Shown here: positions 1 through 6,460 of the stretch, piece after piece
Position numbering within the stretch: position 1 is the first letter of the stretch
How the letters are laid out: every line of letters starts with the position of its first letter
NCBI GenBank assembly: GCA_035542755.1
Contig: DATKKU010000014.1
Span: 1 to 14,523 of the forward strand
From: RYN-425 sp035542755
GTDB taxonomy: Bacteria; Patescibacteriota; Saccharimonadia; Saccharimonadales; UBA10212
Direction of reading: 5' to 3'
Length of the DNA stretch: 14,523 nt
Notes under the pieces: model-generated
What the model saw: the letters and a program-made list of their open reading frames with translations, nothing else
Told to the model about the DNA's origin: nothing
Databases searched by the model: none
Program-made: the position numbers and the translations under genes

Positions 1-285
1 GCACAGCACTTCCACGCGGTGCATGCCAAGGCTGTCGTCTGGCACAAGTTTTACGGAGCCGGTGCTGGCTACATCATAAAAGCTCGGCCAGCCACTGCCA
101 GAATCAAACTTCGTCTTGCTGGAAAACAGCTCGTTGCCGCAGACCGGGCAAACGTAGGTGCCTTCGGCCTTGTTTTCTAATAATTTTCCGGTATATGGAG
201 CCTCTGTACCAGCTTCGCGCAGGATATGATACTCCTCTGGGGTAAGTCTTTTACGCAGTTCCTCGTCTGTAAATTGCTTGGCCAT
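1..285 (-). CDS. msrB: Peptide-methionine (R)-S-oxide reductase MsrB, 3' end cut by window edge
   Basis: MsrB reduces the R epimer of methionine sulfoxide in oxidised proteins, in the cytoplasm unless fused to an export domain; no signal peptide is seen here. The 95 visible residues carry the family pattern: GTEAPYTG (26-33), the first zinc CxxC as CPVCG (46-50), KFDSGSGWPSF (59-69) and GMHR (87-90). The last visible residue, C95, falls where the second zinc CxxC begins. The catalytic C-terminal cysteine region lies outside the window. The ATG is 8 nt after the argS stop, so the two genes may be co-transcribed. A TATAAT box overlaps the argS stop and sits exactly 7 nt before this ATG, and no Shine-Dalgarno is visible, so a separate leaderless transcript is also possible. 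Family assignment is firm. Confidence 0.95.
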   Translation of the reverse strand, partial: MAKQFTDEELRKRLTPEEYHILREAGTEAPYTGKLLENKAEGTYVCPVCGNELFSSKTKFDSGSGWPSFYDVASTGSVKLVPDDSLGMHRVEVLC

Positions 286-292
286 AGCTAGT

Positions 293-298
293 ATTATA
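293..298 (-). promoter_or_regulatory. -10 box (TATAAT) 7 nt before msrB start
   Basis: On the minus strand TATAAT is followed by exactly 7 nt and then the msrB ATG. It overlaps the argS stop codon. A transcript from it would begin at or next to the A of ATG, giving a leaderless mRNA. No convincing -35 box is seen 16-18 nt upstream, so the site rests on the -10 match and on the same spacing at other genes in the window. Confidence 0.45.
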
Positions 299-1904
299 TG
301 CGCTCTGGCGCGTCTATGCCCAGTAGGCCCAGGCCGTGATTTAAAACATCAGCGTAAATTTTAACTAGTCTTAGGCGGGTAGCTTGCCGCTCATCGTTCA
401 CCACCCGGTTGTGCTCATAAAAATTATTAAACTTTTGGGATAACTCATAAAGATAGGTAGTAATATGGTGCGGCATATATTCGCTGCTGGCTTCGGATAC
501 GACCTGAGAGTACTGAGAAAGCTTTCTGGCCAGGCTGCGCTCGGCCGGCTGCAACTCGCCAAGTTCGCTAAAGTTGGTCAACCCCGCCTTTTGCAAAATG
601 CTCTGGGCCCGAGCATGAGCATACTGTAAGTACGGCCCGCTGTTGCCCTCCAGACTTACCGATTCTTTAATATCAAAAACTATGTCCGAGCCCAGCCGGT
701 GCTTCAAAAAGGCATATTTAACAGCCGCAAAAGTAACCGGTTTTTTGACCTGCGAGTCCGGGTACTGCTGGTGTACGGCGTCTTTAACCTCCAGCAGCAG
801 CTCCATGGCTTTATAAACATTGCCGCTGCGACTGCTCATTTTGCCGCTACTTAGACTAACAAAGCCGTTCGATAAATGAGTAGTTTTTGCGGCTAGCTGC
901 TGGTCAATTTCAGACAAAGCGGCCAGCATAACCTTAAAGTACTCAGCCTGTTCGTTGCCGGTCAGAATTATAGACCGGGCTGCCTCCGGATAGTCCTGAT
1001 TTTTTAGCTCGGCCAGGCCTAAGTCTTTGGTTTCATAGGTCGGCAGTCCGGCAGAGGTTATAAAAACTCTGGTGTGCAGCCCGGCCCTTTCGCCGTCGTA
1101 AACCAAAGCACCATCACTCTCCTTAAATACACTGCGGTGATCTTGCACAAACTTTACCCCGATATCAGTAGACTGGCTTTCAAAATAGTGCTTGTCAAAT
1201 TTAATGCCAAGCAGTTTATATATTTCGTCAAAGCTGTCCAGGCTTTGAGCGCGGCCGCGGTCATATAGCTTGTTTATCTCTTCGTCGTCGTGCTTATAAA
1301 TATGCTGGTTGATGGCATCAATCTCGGCCTTTGCAGCCTCGTCCTGCTCATAGGCTTTGGCGCCAGCCGCATAACAGGCCCCCAGGTCATTTGTATCGGC
1401 GCCCGGTTGGCGCATCCCCCAGACAGCTTGGGCTACGTGCCGCCCAACATCGCCGTGATAACTCAAACGCTTAACATCGGCGCCCACGGACTCCAGCAAC
1501 CTGGCAATACTGTCACCAACTATCAGTTGGTATAAGTGCCCTACGTGCATTTCTTTAAATGGGTTGGGGTCGCCAAACTCTACCAAAATCTCTTGGCCGG
1601 CAAGCGGCCTTTGTACGTCAGTAGCTGCCTGCGCCGCTTTGGCAATGACTTCGTTTTTAAGCGTGATGTTTATAAATCCGGGACCGGCAACCTCTACTTT
1701 TTCAAACTGGCCGCTGTCGTTTAGTTTGCCCACAACCGAGTCGGCAATTTCTTTGGGTGATTTTTCCAGCTGTCCGGCCAGCTGCATAGCCACATTAGTA
1801 GAATAATCACCAAACTTTTCTTCCGGATAAGTAAGAAGCGGCTCAATTTCAACACCATAAGCATCTTTAACCGCGCTTGAAACCGCCTTCGTTACATCCT
1901 GCAT
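294..1904 (-). CDS. argS: Arginyl-tRNA synthetase
   Basis: Class I aminoacyl-tRNA synthetase that charges tRNA-Arg in the cytoplasm. The 536-residue product has the N-terminal Add-1-like domain (about 1-100), the HIGH-equivalent H120-V-G-H123 inside the GDPNPFKEMHVGH segment, and GKMSSRSGN as the KMSKS-loop equivalent in the ArgRS style. It ends with the helical anticodon-binding (DALR) domain in about the last 120 residues. It is slightly shorter than the usual 550-590 residues. The frame stays open 22 codons further upstream, but those residues lie inside the preceding gene and do not resemble the family. The chosen ATG (1902-1904) begins MQDVTKAV, with a TATCAT box exactly 7 nt before it. 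The DUF1361 gene stops 14 nt upstream and msrB follows 8 nt downstream, suggesting a three-gene leftward unit. Confidence 0.97.
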   Translation of the reverse strand: MQDVTKAVSSAVKDAYGVEIEPLLTYPEEKFGDYSTNVAMQLAGQLEKSPKEIADSVVGKLNDSGQFEKVEVAGPGFINITLKNEVIAKAAQAATDVQRPLAGQEILVEFGDPNPFKEMHVGHLYQLIVGDSIARLLESVGADVKRLSYHGDVGRHVAQAVWGMRQPGADTNDLGACYAAGAKAYEQDEAAKAEIDAINQHIYKHDDEEINKLYDRGRAQSLDSFDEIYKLLGIKFDKHYFESQSTDIGVKFVQDHRSVFKESDGALVYDGERAGLHTRVFITSAGLPTYETKDLGLAELKNQDYPEAARSIILTGNEQAEYFKVMLAALSEIDQQLAAKTTHLSNGFVSLSSGKMSSRSGNVYKAMELLLEVKDAVHQQYPDSQVKKPVTFAAVKYAFLKHRLGSDIVFDIKESVSLEGNSGPYLQYAHARAQSILQKAGLTNFSELGELQPAERSLARKLSQYSQVVSEASSEYMPHHITTYLYELSQKFNNFYEHNRVVNDERQATRLRLVKIYADVLNHGLGLLGIDAPERI

Positions 1905-1911
1905 ATAACTA

Positions 1912-1917
1912 ATGATA
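1912..1917 (-). promoter_or_regulatory. -10-like box (TATCAT) 7 nt before argS start
   Basis: Minus-strand TATCAT (5 of 6 to consensus) lies 7 nt before the argS ATG, in the 14-nt gap after the DUF1361 stop. The spacing equals that at msrB, the DUF1361 gene and uppS. Only a weak AGG precedes it and no good -35 is seen. This could be an internal leaderless promoter or chance in an AT-rich gap. Confidence 0.3.
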
Positions 1918-1918
1918 C

Positions 1919-2605
1919 CTAAAACTGAGTTTTGGCGCCGGATTTTGAAAAAGGCTGCACAAAAATCCAAAAGGCTAAATACATAACGCTAAGCGTCACA
2001 AAAAATATGGCCGTAACCGTGAAGGTGCTGCGGTGCGACAATGGGCTAACGATTCGGTCGCTGATATTCAGGATAATGCCGGCCGGATTAGTAAGGATGT
2101 CCCACGTACTCCAGCGCAATATCCGGCCCAAATAAATGGCAAAGCTGCTAAGCAGGATTACGCCTTCTATAATCACCAGCGCCTGACGCGGCGATAGTCT
2201 TTTTATAAGTTCCCTGTGCACAATATATAGACTGGTAAAGCCCAAGAAGAAGCCACACAACACCAAGCAGCCAATTAGGGCGATGTCGTAGAGCTGGCTG
2301 ACTTCGCCGGCTGGGTATACGTGGATTAAATCAGTCAGCACGTACCAAGAATTAGGCAAGAACACTAGCCACAGGACAGTTAAAAGTAAATTTTGCCAAT
2401 TTTTCCAGCGTTTTTGCTCCAGGCGCCCGGCCAGTATCCAGGCAAAAATCAGACTGGCCCAAGCCAGTGCCAAGTTTTCCGGTATGAACAGGTATCTAAA
2501 ACTATGTGCAGAAATTACTCTGAAGGCGGCTAGGCCCAAACATAAAATGCTAAGTACACCCAGAGATTTGACGAAACGAACTTCTATTTCGCTTCTTAAA
2601 ACCAT
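1919..2605 (-). CDS. DUF1361-family multipass membrane protein
   Basis: A 228-residue integral membrane protein. It carries the two hallmark segments of DUF1361: FLPNSWYVLTDLIHV (82-96) and GRILRWSTWDILTNP (160-174). Hydrophobic segments lie near 14-30, 44-60, 73-90, 106-128, 143-160 and 195-217, giving about six membrane spans. The family has no established biochemical function. The conserved polar N, D, H and R/W residues within the membrane segments hint at a catalytic or binding role, which is inference. The gene is the first of a leftward run ahead of argS and is divergent from arsR. A TATAAT box sits exactly 7 nt before the ATG and no Shine-Dalgarno is visible, which supports this start and a leaderless transcript. 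Confidence 0.85.
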   Translation of the reverse strand: MVLRSEIEVRFVKSLGVLSILCLGLAAFRVISAHSFRYLFIPENLALAWASLIFAWILAGRLEQKRWKNWQNLLLTVLWLVFLPNSWYVLTDLIHVYPAGEVSQLYDIALIGCLVLCGFFLGFTSLYIVHRELIKRLSPRQALVIIEGVILLSSFAIYLGRILRWSTWDILTNPAGIILNISDRIVSPLSHRSTFTVTAIFFVTLSVMYLAFWIFVQPFSKSGAKTQF

Positions 2606-2612
2606 AAGTTAA

Positions 2613-2618
2613 ATTATA
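2613..2618 (-). promoter_or_regulatory. -10 box (TATAAT) 7 nt before DUF1361 gene start
   Basis: A perfect minus-strand TATAAT is followed by TTAACTT and then ATG. The predicted start site coincides with the start codon. The intergenic region is shared with the divergent arsR promoter. The -35 region is not recognisable. Confidence 0.55.
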
Positions 2619-2650
2619 CCCGACATCAGATATAAAGGCAGCAAATATAT

Positions 2651-2676
2651 AAACATATTTACATATATAAATGTTT
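2651..2676 (+). promoter_or_regulatory. Candidate ArsR-type operator (inverted repeat)
   Basis: An AT-rich imperfect inverted repeat with perfect outer arms AAACAT (2651-2656) and ATGTTT (2671-2676) and partial inner symmetry. It covers the -35 box and most of the spacer of the arsR promoter. Size and AT-richness resemble the imperfect 12-2-12 operators of ArsR/SmtB repressors. The position predicts autorepression of arsR and its downstream reductase gene. Confidence 0.5.
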
Positions 2677-2686
2677 GATGTAATAT
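2658..2686 (+). promoter_or_regulatory. arsR promoter (TTTACA-N17-TAATAT)
   Basis: The -35 TTTACA (2658-2663) and -10 TAATAT (2681-2686) are separated by an ideal 17 bp. The -10 ends 9 nt before the arsR ATG, so the transcript would have a leader of at most a few bases. No Shine-Dalgarno is visible before that ATG. The candidate operator overlaps the promoter. Confidence 0.6.
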
Positions 2687-2695
2687 GGATTAGAC

Positions 2696-2968
2696 ATGCA
2701 TGATGACAAGACAGTCGCGGTTTTAAAGGCTCTAGCCGACCCTACGCGCCTTGGTTTAGTCCGCCAGCTGGCAACAGCGCCGGACGAAACACAGAGCTGC
2801 GGCAGCCTGTCGGCCAAGGCCTGTCTAAGCCAGCCGGCCATGAGCCACCACTTTGCCAAGCTAGTCAGTGCCGGAGTAATACTGGAAGCCAAAGACGGCA
2901 AGGCCAAAAACTACGAATTAAACGATAAGCTGCTAGACCAAATCGGAATTAATCCAGCAAAACTATAA
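2696..2968 (+). CDS. ArsR/SmtB-family winged-helix repressor
   Basis: A 90-residue DNA-binding protein of ArsR type. KALADPTRLGLVRQL (11-25) is the usual N-terminal helix pattern. CLSQPAMSHHFAKLVSAGVI (43-62) holds the recognition helix, and GKAKNYELN (68-76) forms the wing. C35 and C43 flank the region where classic ArsR proteins carry the ELCVCDL metal motif, but the spacing (C-x7-C) does not match it, so thiol oxidation is at least as likely a signal as metal binding (inference). The reductase gene starts 12 nt after the stop with a good Shine-Dalgarno, so the two are probably one transcript, self-regulated through the inverted repeat over the promoter. The start follows from the promoter position and the domain start. 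The inducer is unknown. Confidence 0.9.
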   Translation: MHDDKTVAVLKALADPTRLGLVRQLATAPDETQSCGSLSAKACLSQPAMSHHFAKLVSAGVILEAKDGKAKNYELNDKLLDQIGINPAKL

Positions 2969-2980
2969 AGGAGATAATAG

Positions 2981-3571
2981 ATGAAATTACAGGTAATTGT
3001 AGGTGCGACGCGCCCAGGACGAGTGACTAATAAAATGGCCAAGTGGGTGGCGGCCGAAGCCAAAAACCTACCCGATACTGAGGTAGAGGTTGTAGATTTA
3101 GTTGACTACCCCCTGCCCTTTTTCAACGAGCCAATAAGCCCCCGTTTCAATCCAGAGCGTAAGCCAACTGCCGACGTCAAAAAATGGATTGATAAAATAG
3201 CTCAGGCCGACGCTTATGTGTTTGTAACGCCGGAATATAATCACTCTATGCCCGGAGTTTTAAAGAATGCTTTTGACTTTTTAACTTGGGAGTTAGTCAA
3301 AAAGCCGACTACTATCGCCTCGCACGGCACTGTTGGCGGTGCCCGGGCCGCCATGCACCTAAAAGAAGTCTTGAGCGAAGCCCGGTCTGTTGTAATTCCC
3401 AGCCAGGTTGCCATAGCCGGTATGAGCGACAAAATAAATGAAGCCGGCGAACTGTCGGCCGAGCTAAAAGACCAGCCTTATGGACCGCAGACTTCTCTTA
3501 AAAACGCCCTGGCCGAACTCAAGTGGTACAGCGATGCGCTATCTAAGGCTCGGGCCAGCAGCAGTTCCTAA
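2981..3571 (+). CDS. NADPH-dependent FMN reductase family flavoprotein
   Basis: A 196-residue cytoplasmic flavodoxin-fold protein of the NADPH-dependent FMN reductase/azoreductase family (FMN_red). The phosphate-binding loop is GATRPGR (8-14). The signature TPEYNHSMPGVLKNAFDFL (83-101) contacts the flavin and forms part of the dimer interface. Members reduce FMN, quinones, azo dyes or chromate with NAD(P)H. The exact substrate cannot be read from sequence. AGGAG is well placed before the ATG. The gene follows arsR closely, so expression is likely induced by whatever releases the repressor. Its TAA overlaps the stop of the convergent quinone reductase gene by 4 bp. The C-terminal Ala/Ser tail is probably disordered. 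Confidence 0.9.
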   Translation: MKLQVIVGATRPGRVTNKMAKWVAAEAKNLPDTEVEVVDLVDYPLPFFNEPISPRFNPERKPTADVKKWIDKIAQADAYVFVTPEYNHSMPGVLKNAFDFLTWELVKKPTTIASHGTVGGARAAMHLKEVLSEARSVVIPSQVAIAGMSDKINEAGELSAELKDQPYGPQTSLKNALAELKWYSDALSKARASSSS

Positions 3572-4257
3572 GGTTTTTGGGCTTGTGGCCCCCAATGAAT
3601 TAGCCAGTTTGGGCTAGTCACCATATTATTGAGCCGAAACTGAAGGTCATTTAAGGCTTTGGCCAGGTATTCTTTCTGACTGCCGAGTACGTTTAAAGCC
3701 ACAAACGGCTCGTGGACATTCAGACCGCAAAAAGCCAGTGTGCCGTGATTGATGGGGTGCAGCACCTGGTTAACGGTGGCTTTGTGCTTACCGTCTTGGC
3801 GATAATAATCTGCTGGACCGCCGGCACTGGCGATAATCATAGCCTGCTTGCCTCTTAGCAGGCCGTTTTCATAAATTTTACCGCTATCCCAAGTCACGCC
3901 CATAGCCAGTACTCTGTCAAACCAGCCCTTCAGCAGCGCCGGACAGCCGAACCACCACACCGGAAAAATAAACAGTATAAGGTCGGCAGCCTGAACTTTT
4001 TGTATTTCGCCCAAAATATCCGGCGAAAAGGCCATGTCCAGTTTGGCGGCGTGTTTTTGCTCTAGCATATAGTTAAAATGTCCGCCGGCCGTAGCCACAA
4101 AGTCCCATTTTTGAGCCACTGCACTAAATCCTTGGGCGTACAGGTCGCTCAAAACCACTTGGTGGCCTTGGCGACTCAGCAAATCAACCGCCACATTCTT
4201 CATAGCCGCCGTGAACGACGACGGTTCTTGATGCACGTAAACGACTAGGATATTCAG
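3568..4257 (-). CDS. NAD(P)H dehydrogenase (quinone)-like flavoprotein, probable CTG start
   Basis: A flavodoxin-fold oxidoreductase of the NQO/MdaB/YwrO group (Flavodoxin_2), which transfers two electrons from NAD(P)H to quinones or related electrophiles in the cytoplasm. It has the N-terminal NILVVYVHQEPSSF strand-loop and the long signature FPVWWFGCPALLKGWFDRV (98-116). The length of 229 is typical. No ATG lies upstream in frame. A GTG at 4234-4236 would remove the first beta strand and half of the flavin phosphate loop. The codon exactly where the family has its Met is CTG (4255-4257), preceded by GGTGG at 4 nt, and the frame closes at a TAA 5 codons further up. I therefore use the CTG. 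The gene is convergent with the FMN reductase and downstream of the SnoaL-like gene. Confidence 0.85.
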   Translation of the reverse strand: MNILVVYVHQEPSSFTAAMKNVAVDLLSRQGHQVVLSDLYAQGFSAVAQKWDFVATAGGHFNYMLEQKHAAKLDMAFSPDILGEIQKVQAADLILFIFPVWWFGCPALLKGWFDRVLAMGVTWDSGKIYENGLLRGKQAMIIASAGGPADYYRQDGKHKATVNQVLHPINHGTLAFCGLNVHEPFVALNVLGSQKEYLAKALNDLQFRLNNMVTSPNWLIHWGPQAQKP

Positions 4258-4295
4258 ATGCCCACCAATTTAGTTACTTATGCTTATTGTAACTT

Positions 4296-4313
4296 AAAAG
4301 ACCGTTGCCGGTC
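4296..4313 (-). terminator. Short hairpin terminator after the SnoaL-like gene
   Basis: On the minus strand GACCG-GCAA-CGGTC (a GNRA-type tetraloop) is followed by TTTT. The flanking AACTT and AAGTT can extend the stem. It lies about 30 nt after the stop of the SnoaL-like gene and before the quinone reductase start. The stem is short, so termination may be partial. Confidence 0.45.
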
Positions 4314-4342
4314 ACAAGTTTAGGCAAGCAGAGTCTAAGAGT

Positions 4343-4783
4343 TTAGGCCGGGGCGCCGATTGGTCGAACGACCTGGTCCTGCATGCGGAAAATTATCTGG
4401 CTGATTTTCCAGGTACCGCCTGCGGTCTTTATCAGTATGTATTCAACTGTGCCGCGGACTGTCCAGGCATAGCGCTCGCCGCGGTCGGCCACATAGTGCA
4501 CGTTTTCAACAGATGTAGTAACTTTTGCTCGGCGCGAATTCACCATCCGCACGCCCAGGCGCCTGATAAAGTGCCGGGTGGCGTAAAAATAGCTGCCAAT
4601 TTCTTTGCGCCAGCCATCAATTAGGCGTTGCTTAGAGATGATTGCCGGTGTTTCACCGTTTAGTGATTTATTGTCTACAAAAGGTTGTTTTACAAAATAG
4701 TCCTGCAGGCGCTCCCACTGTTTCATGTCCTGGAGCATGGCTACGTTATTAACGACTTCTTTAATTTGTTCTTTGTCGGTCAT
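4343..4783 (-). CDS. SnoaL/NTF2-like protein
   Basis: A 146-residue protein that looks like the SnoaL-like branch of the NTF2-like cone fold. An N-terminal helix pair (MTDKEQIKEVVNNVAMLQDMKQWERL) is followed by a strand-rich half including the ATRHFIRRLGVRM, AKVTTSVENVHYV and EYILIKTAGGTWKISQI stretches. The late W-x-I near the C-terminus is common in this fold. Members include isomerases, dehydratases and many binding proteins without known activity, so no reaction can be assigned. AAGGAG lies 8 nt before the ATG. It is upstream of the quinone reductase gene in the same direction, separated by a weak hairpin, and next to other flavoproteins, which suggests a role in small-molecule detoxification (inference). 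Confidence 0.75.
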   Translation of the reverse strand: MTDKEQIKEVVNNVAMLQDMKQWERLQDYFVKQPFVDNKSLNGETPAIISKQRLIDGWRKEIGSYFYATRHFIRRLGVRMVNSRRAKVTTSVENVHYVADRGERYAWTVRGTVEYILIKTAGGTWKISQIIFRMQDQVVRPIGAPA

Positions 4784-4940
4784 TGGAGTTTCTCCTTTCG
4801 GATCTTAGTCTGCCTTAAGTTATAAAACCCTTGGCTGAAAATAAGCTAAGAACTGGTCAATTTGCTGCCGAATTTATGCTAAAACCCGGCACTCTAATTT
4901 TATCATGAGCATTTTAGCGCCACGGTCAGGAGCCTTCATC

Positions 4941-4949
4941 TGTTAAAAT
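4941..4949 (+). promoter_or_regulatory. Extended -10 promoter for tRNA-Ser
   Basis: TGT-TAAAAT is an extended -10 element ending 11 nt before the tRNA, giving a start about 5 nt upstream of the mature 5' end. No clear -35 is seen, which an extended -10 tolerates. The remaining 4784-4940 gap shows only a -10-like TATAAC on the minus strand near 4820, possibly for the SnoaL-like gene, and an imperfect CTTGGCT/AGCTAAG repeat. Confidence 0.5.
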
Positions 4950-4960
4950 AGTACGGTCTA

Positions 4961-5050
<90 letters not shown>

Positions 5051-5051
<1 letters not shown>

Positions 5052-5090
5052 TCCAAAATGACTTGTCCTTTAGGGCAGGTCATTTTGGAT
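5051..5090 (+). terminator. Long hairpin directly after tRNA-Ser
   Basis: An 18-bp stem (5051-5068 with 5073-5090) closed by TTTA. The outer 12 pairs are perfect and the inner six contain two G-U pairs. The left arm starts at the A of CCA. No T-tract follows, so classic intrinsic termination is doubtful. It may act as a 3' processing or transcript-end hairpin, or belong to the repeat cassette that follows. Confidence 0.5.
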
Positions 5091-5213
5091 ATTTGGGGGA
5101 TGAGAACCCGAAGAAGTGAGCGCTAGCGAACGGGGGTTCGTGGAGCGAAACTCACGCGCAGATGCTCGCATCGAGCGTGGGTTGAGCGAATATAACAAGC
5201 GTAGCGAAGTGCT
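5091..5213 (+). other. Structured AGCGAA-rich cassette between the tRNA-end repeats
   Basis: A gene-free stretch with AGCGAA four times (5125, 5144, 5185, 5203) and extra AGCG copies. It can fold: GAACCC (5104-5109) with GGGTTC (5134-5139), and AACTCACGC (5149-5157) with GCGTGGGTT (5175-5183), one G-U pair, around an inner hairpin GATG-CTCG-CATC (5161-5172). GTGAG (5116-5120) can alternatively pair with CTCAC (5151-5155). Open frames across it have repeat-derived composition and no protein-like features. It could be a small mobile repeat, an integration remnant or a structured RNA. Confidence 0.6.
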
Positions 5214-5231
5214 ATCCCTCCCCTTCCGCCA
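5214..5231 (+). repeat. 18-bp direct repeat, copy 2 (tRNA-Ser 3' end duplicate)
   Basis: An exact second copy of the tRNA-Ser 3' end, 180 bp downstream of the first. No matching 5' half (GGAAGGG, anticodon arm) precedes it, so it is not a second tRNA. Confidence 0.9.
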
Positions 5232-5289
5232 AGGTACTCTAAAAATCCACAGACAGAAAATCAAGCTTTTAAAATCGTCCTGGCGCTTG

Positions 5290-5298
5290 TGCTACTAT
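5290..5298 (+). promoter_or_regulatory. Extended -10 promoter for the 5319 gene
   Basis: TGC-TACTAT forms an extended -10 element 20 nt before the ATG at 5319, leaving room for the AGGGAG ribosome site at 5308-5313. The -35 region is AT-rich without a clear match. Confidence 0.4.
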
Positions 5299-5318
5299 GA
5301 GTGCAGTAGGGAGTCAGG

Positions 5319-6089
5319 ATGTCATCCGGCTTAGATTTTGTAGTAAAACGTAGGTCGATACACTCGTCTTTGTACGCTTTTTTAATAGCATCAACTCTTA
5401 TAGTTATACTTGTTCCTTCTGTTACTCGCGCGTTTGATTCTGGCCTGCAACCGACGGCGGCACAGTCTGTGGCCACCAGTTTCAGTCTAGTGCTAGCCAC
5501 AGCCGGGCTTCTCTATCTTCTCACCCAGAGTCTAGGCCTTTCCTTAAGCTGGTACGCATTCGCTCTTTCCTACAATTCCGTAATCATCGCTATAAAATTT
5601 ATTATCTCTCCAGCTTTTCTTCATAATTCCCTTGGTAGAGCTACGCCAAAATATATATTTGCTGGTTTTGTGGTTATGGTTCTATATTTGGTTGCTTTCT
5701 GGATAATCTATTCTGTATATGCCAGAGACTCTCAGAAGAGAATAAGTAAAAAATCAAGTGGCGAGCCAATAGGATGGCCAACTAGATTTCTACTAGGAGG
5801 CGGGCTGTTGCTTATGGCCTTTGCTGCTAGGGTCTTGATTGCCAACTTATTATCTGGAACGGCAGCATCTGACTACCTTAGGGCAATCTTCTCTGGTTCA
5901 TCCCTAACTCTGCCTCTTCTTTTAGCTATTATGGTTTTTTCTAGCATTGGAGCATTTGAGAAAGCCGGAAGATCTGCGGTCAGAAAACACAATTTAGAAA
6001 TTCTACATAAATTTTTCTTGGTTGGGCTTTTTTTAATAATTACCTACCACCTGCTTTGGCTAGTTTATACCGTTAATCTTTTTAGGTAA
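5319..6089 (+). CDS. Multipass membrane protein, function unknown
   Basis: I do not recognise a family. The 256-residue product is strongly hydrophobic, with about seven membrane segments near 18-39, 51-70, 76-95, 112-135, 155-178, 197-214 and 233-255. A basic loop follows the fourth (RDSQKRISKKSSGEP) and would be cytoplasmic by the positive-inside rule. No catalytic motif or signal-peptide cleavage site stands out. AGGGAG lies 5 nt before the ATG. It is the first of three plus-strand membrane genes with short gaps or overlaps, followed by a 117-residue membrane protein and a UbiA-type prenyltransferase. A shared role in lipid or envelope metabolism is likely but inferred. Codons look more AT-rich than in groEL or the ABC genes. 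The trio starts just after the tRNA-end repeat. Confidence 0.8.
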   Translation: MSSGLDFVVKRRSIHSSLYAFLIASTLIVILVPSVTRAFDSGLQPTAAQSVATSFSLVLATAGLLYLLTQSLGLSLSWYAFALSYNSVIIAIKFIISPAFLHNSLGRATPKYIFAGFVVMVLYLVAFWIIYSVYARDSQKRISKKSSGEPIGWPTRFLLGGGLLLMAFAARVLIANLLSGTAASDYLRAIFSGSSLTLPLLLAIMVFSSIGAFEKAGRSAVRKHNLEILHKFFLVGLFLIITYHLLWLVYTVNLFR

Positions 6090-6106
6090 GATGGAGTTGA
6101 ATATTC

Positions 6107-6460
6107 ATGACTGATGGCGTAGATGAGCAAAATGGAGAGGATCAGAATACTCCTGAGCAACGCGGCAAATTCCGCGGGCTTATCGGCTTGTACCCAATTT
6201 TCGCAATCATTGTGGCTATTATCGGCATTCGGCTGATTGCCGCGGGTGTCCCTGGGGGAACATTGGTGTTAGCAATGGCAATCCTCTATTTTCTTTCCAA
6301 GTGGCGCTCTAGAGTACCCAACACCTCCCGAGCATGGGGAATATTAGGAACAGCCATTGGTTCTTTATTTGTTTTTGTAGGGCTTGCTGCAGTTGGGGTA
6401 TTTGTGCTGTTTATGATTGCCTTGGCCAGCTGGGGGAGCGGAGGTGGAAGTGGTAAGTAA
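6107..6460 (+). CDS. Small membrane protein, function unknown
   Basis: A 117-residue protein with an acidic, polar N-terminus (1-20, rich in D, E, N and Q), then hydrophobic segments at about 25-47, 52-66 and 79-109, and a Gly/Ser tail (GSGGGSGK). I do not recognise a family. GGAG lies 10 nt before the ATG. It sits 17 nt after the preceding membrane protein gene, and its last 11 bp overlap the next gene. The codons for the Gly-rich tail double as the Shine-Dalgarno (GGAGG) of that gene, so the tail composition may be partly dictated by this overlap. Translational coupling to the prenyltransferase is likely. Confidence 0.75.
   Translation: MTDGVDEQNGEDQNTPEQRGKFRGLIGLYPIFAIIVAIIGIRLIAAGVPGGTLVLAMAILYFLSKWRSRVPNTSRAWGILGTAIGSLFVFVGLAAVGVFVLFMIALASWGSGGGSGK

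Noticed and set aside
1905..1970. 22-codon N-terminal extension of argS
   Set aside because: It lies inside the end of the DUF1361 gene, does not resemble ArgRS N-termini, and the internal ATG at 1904 matches the family start.
4888..4915. Possible second CIRCE (GGCACTC ... GAGCAT) upstream of tRNA-Ser
   Set aside because: The right half does not match GAGTGC and the spacing is 12 rather than 9.
5100..5231. A second, degenerate tRNA gene
   Set aside because: Only the last 18 bases match a tRNA; there is no 5' acceptor strand, anticodon arm or D arm.
5116..5334. 72-codon open frame over the tRNA-end cassette
   Set aside because: Its residues come from the AGCGAA repeats and the tRNA 3' end, it has no ribosome site, and it runs into the following gene; it is a by-product of the repeat.
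6417..6449. TTG at 6417 as the UbiA start
   Set aside because: No Shine-Dalgarno in front, and it adds residues overlapping the preceding gene; the GTG at 6450 has GGAGG at 5 nt.
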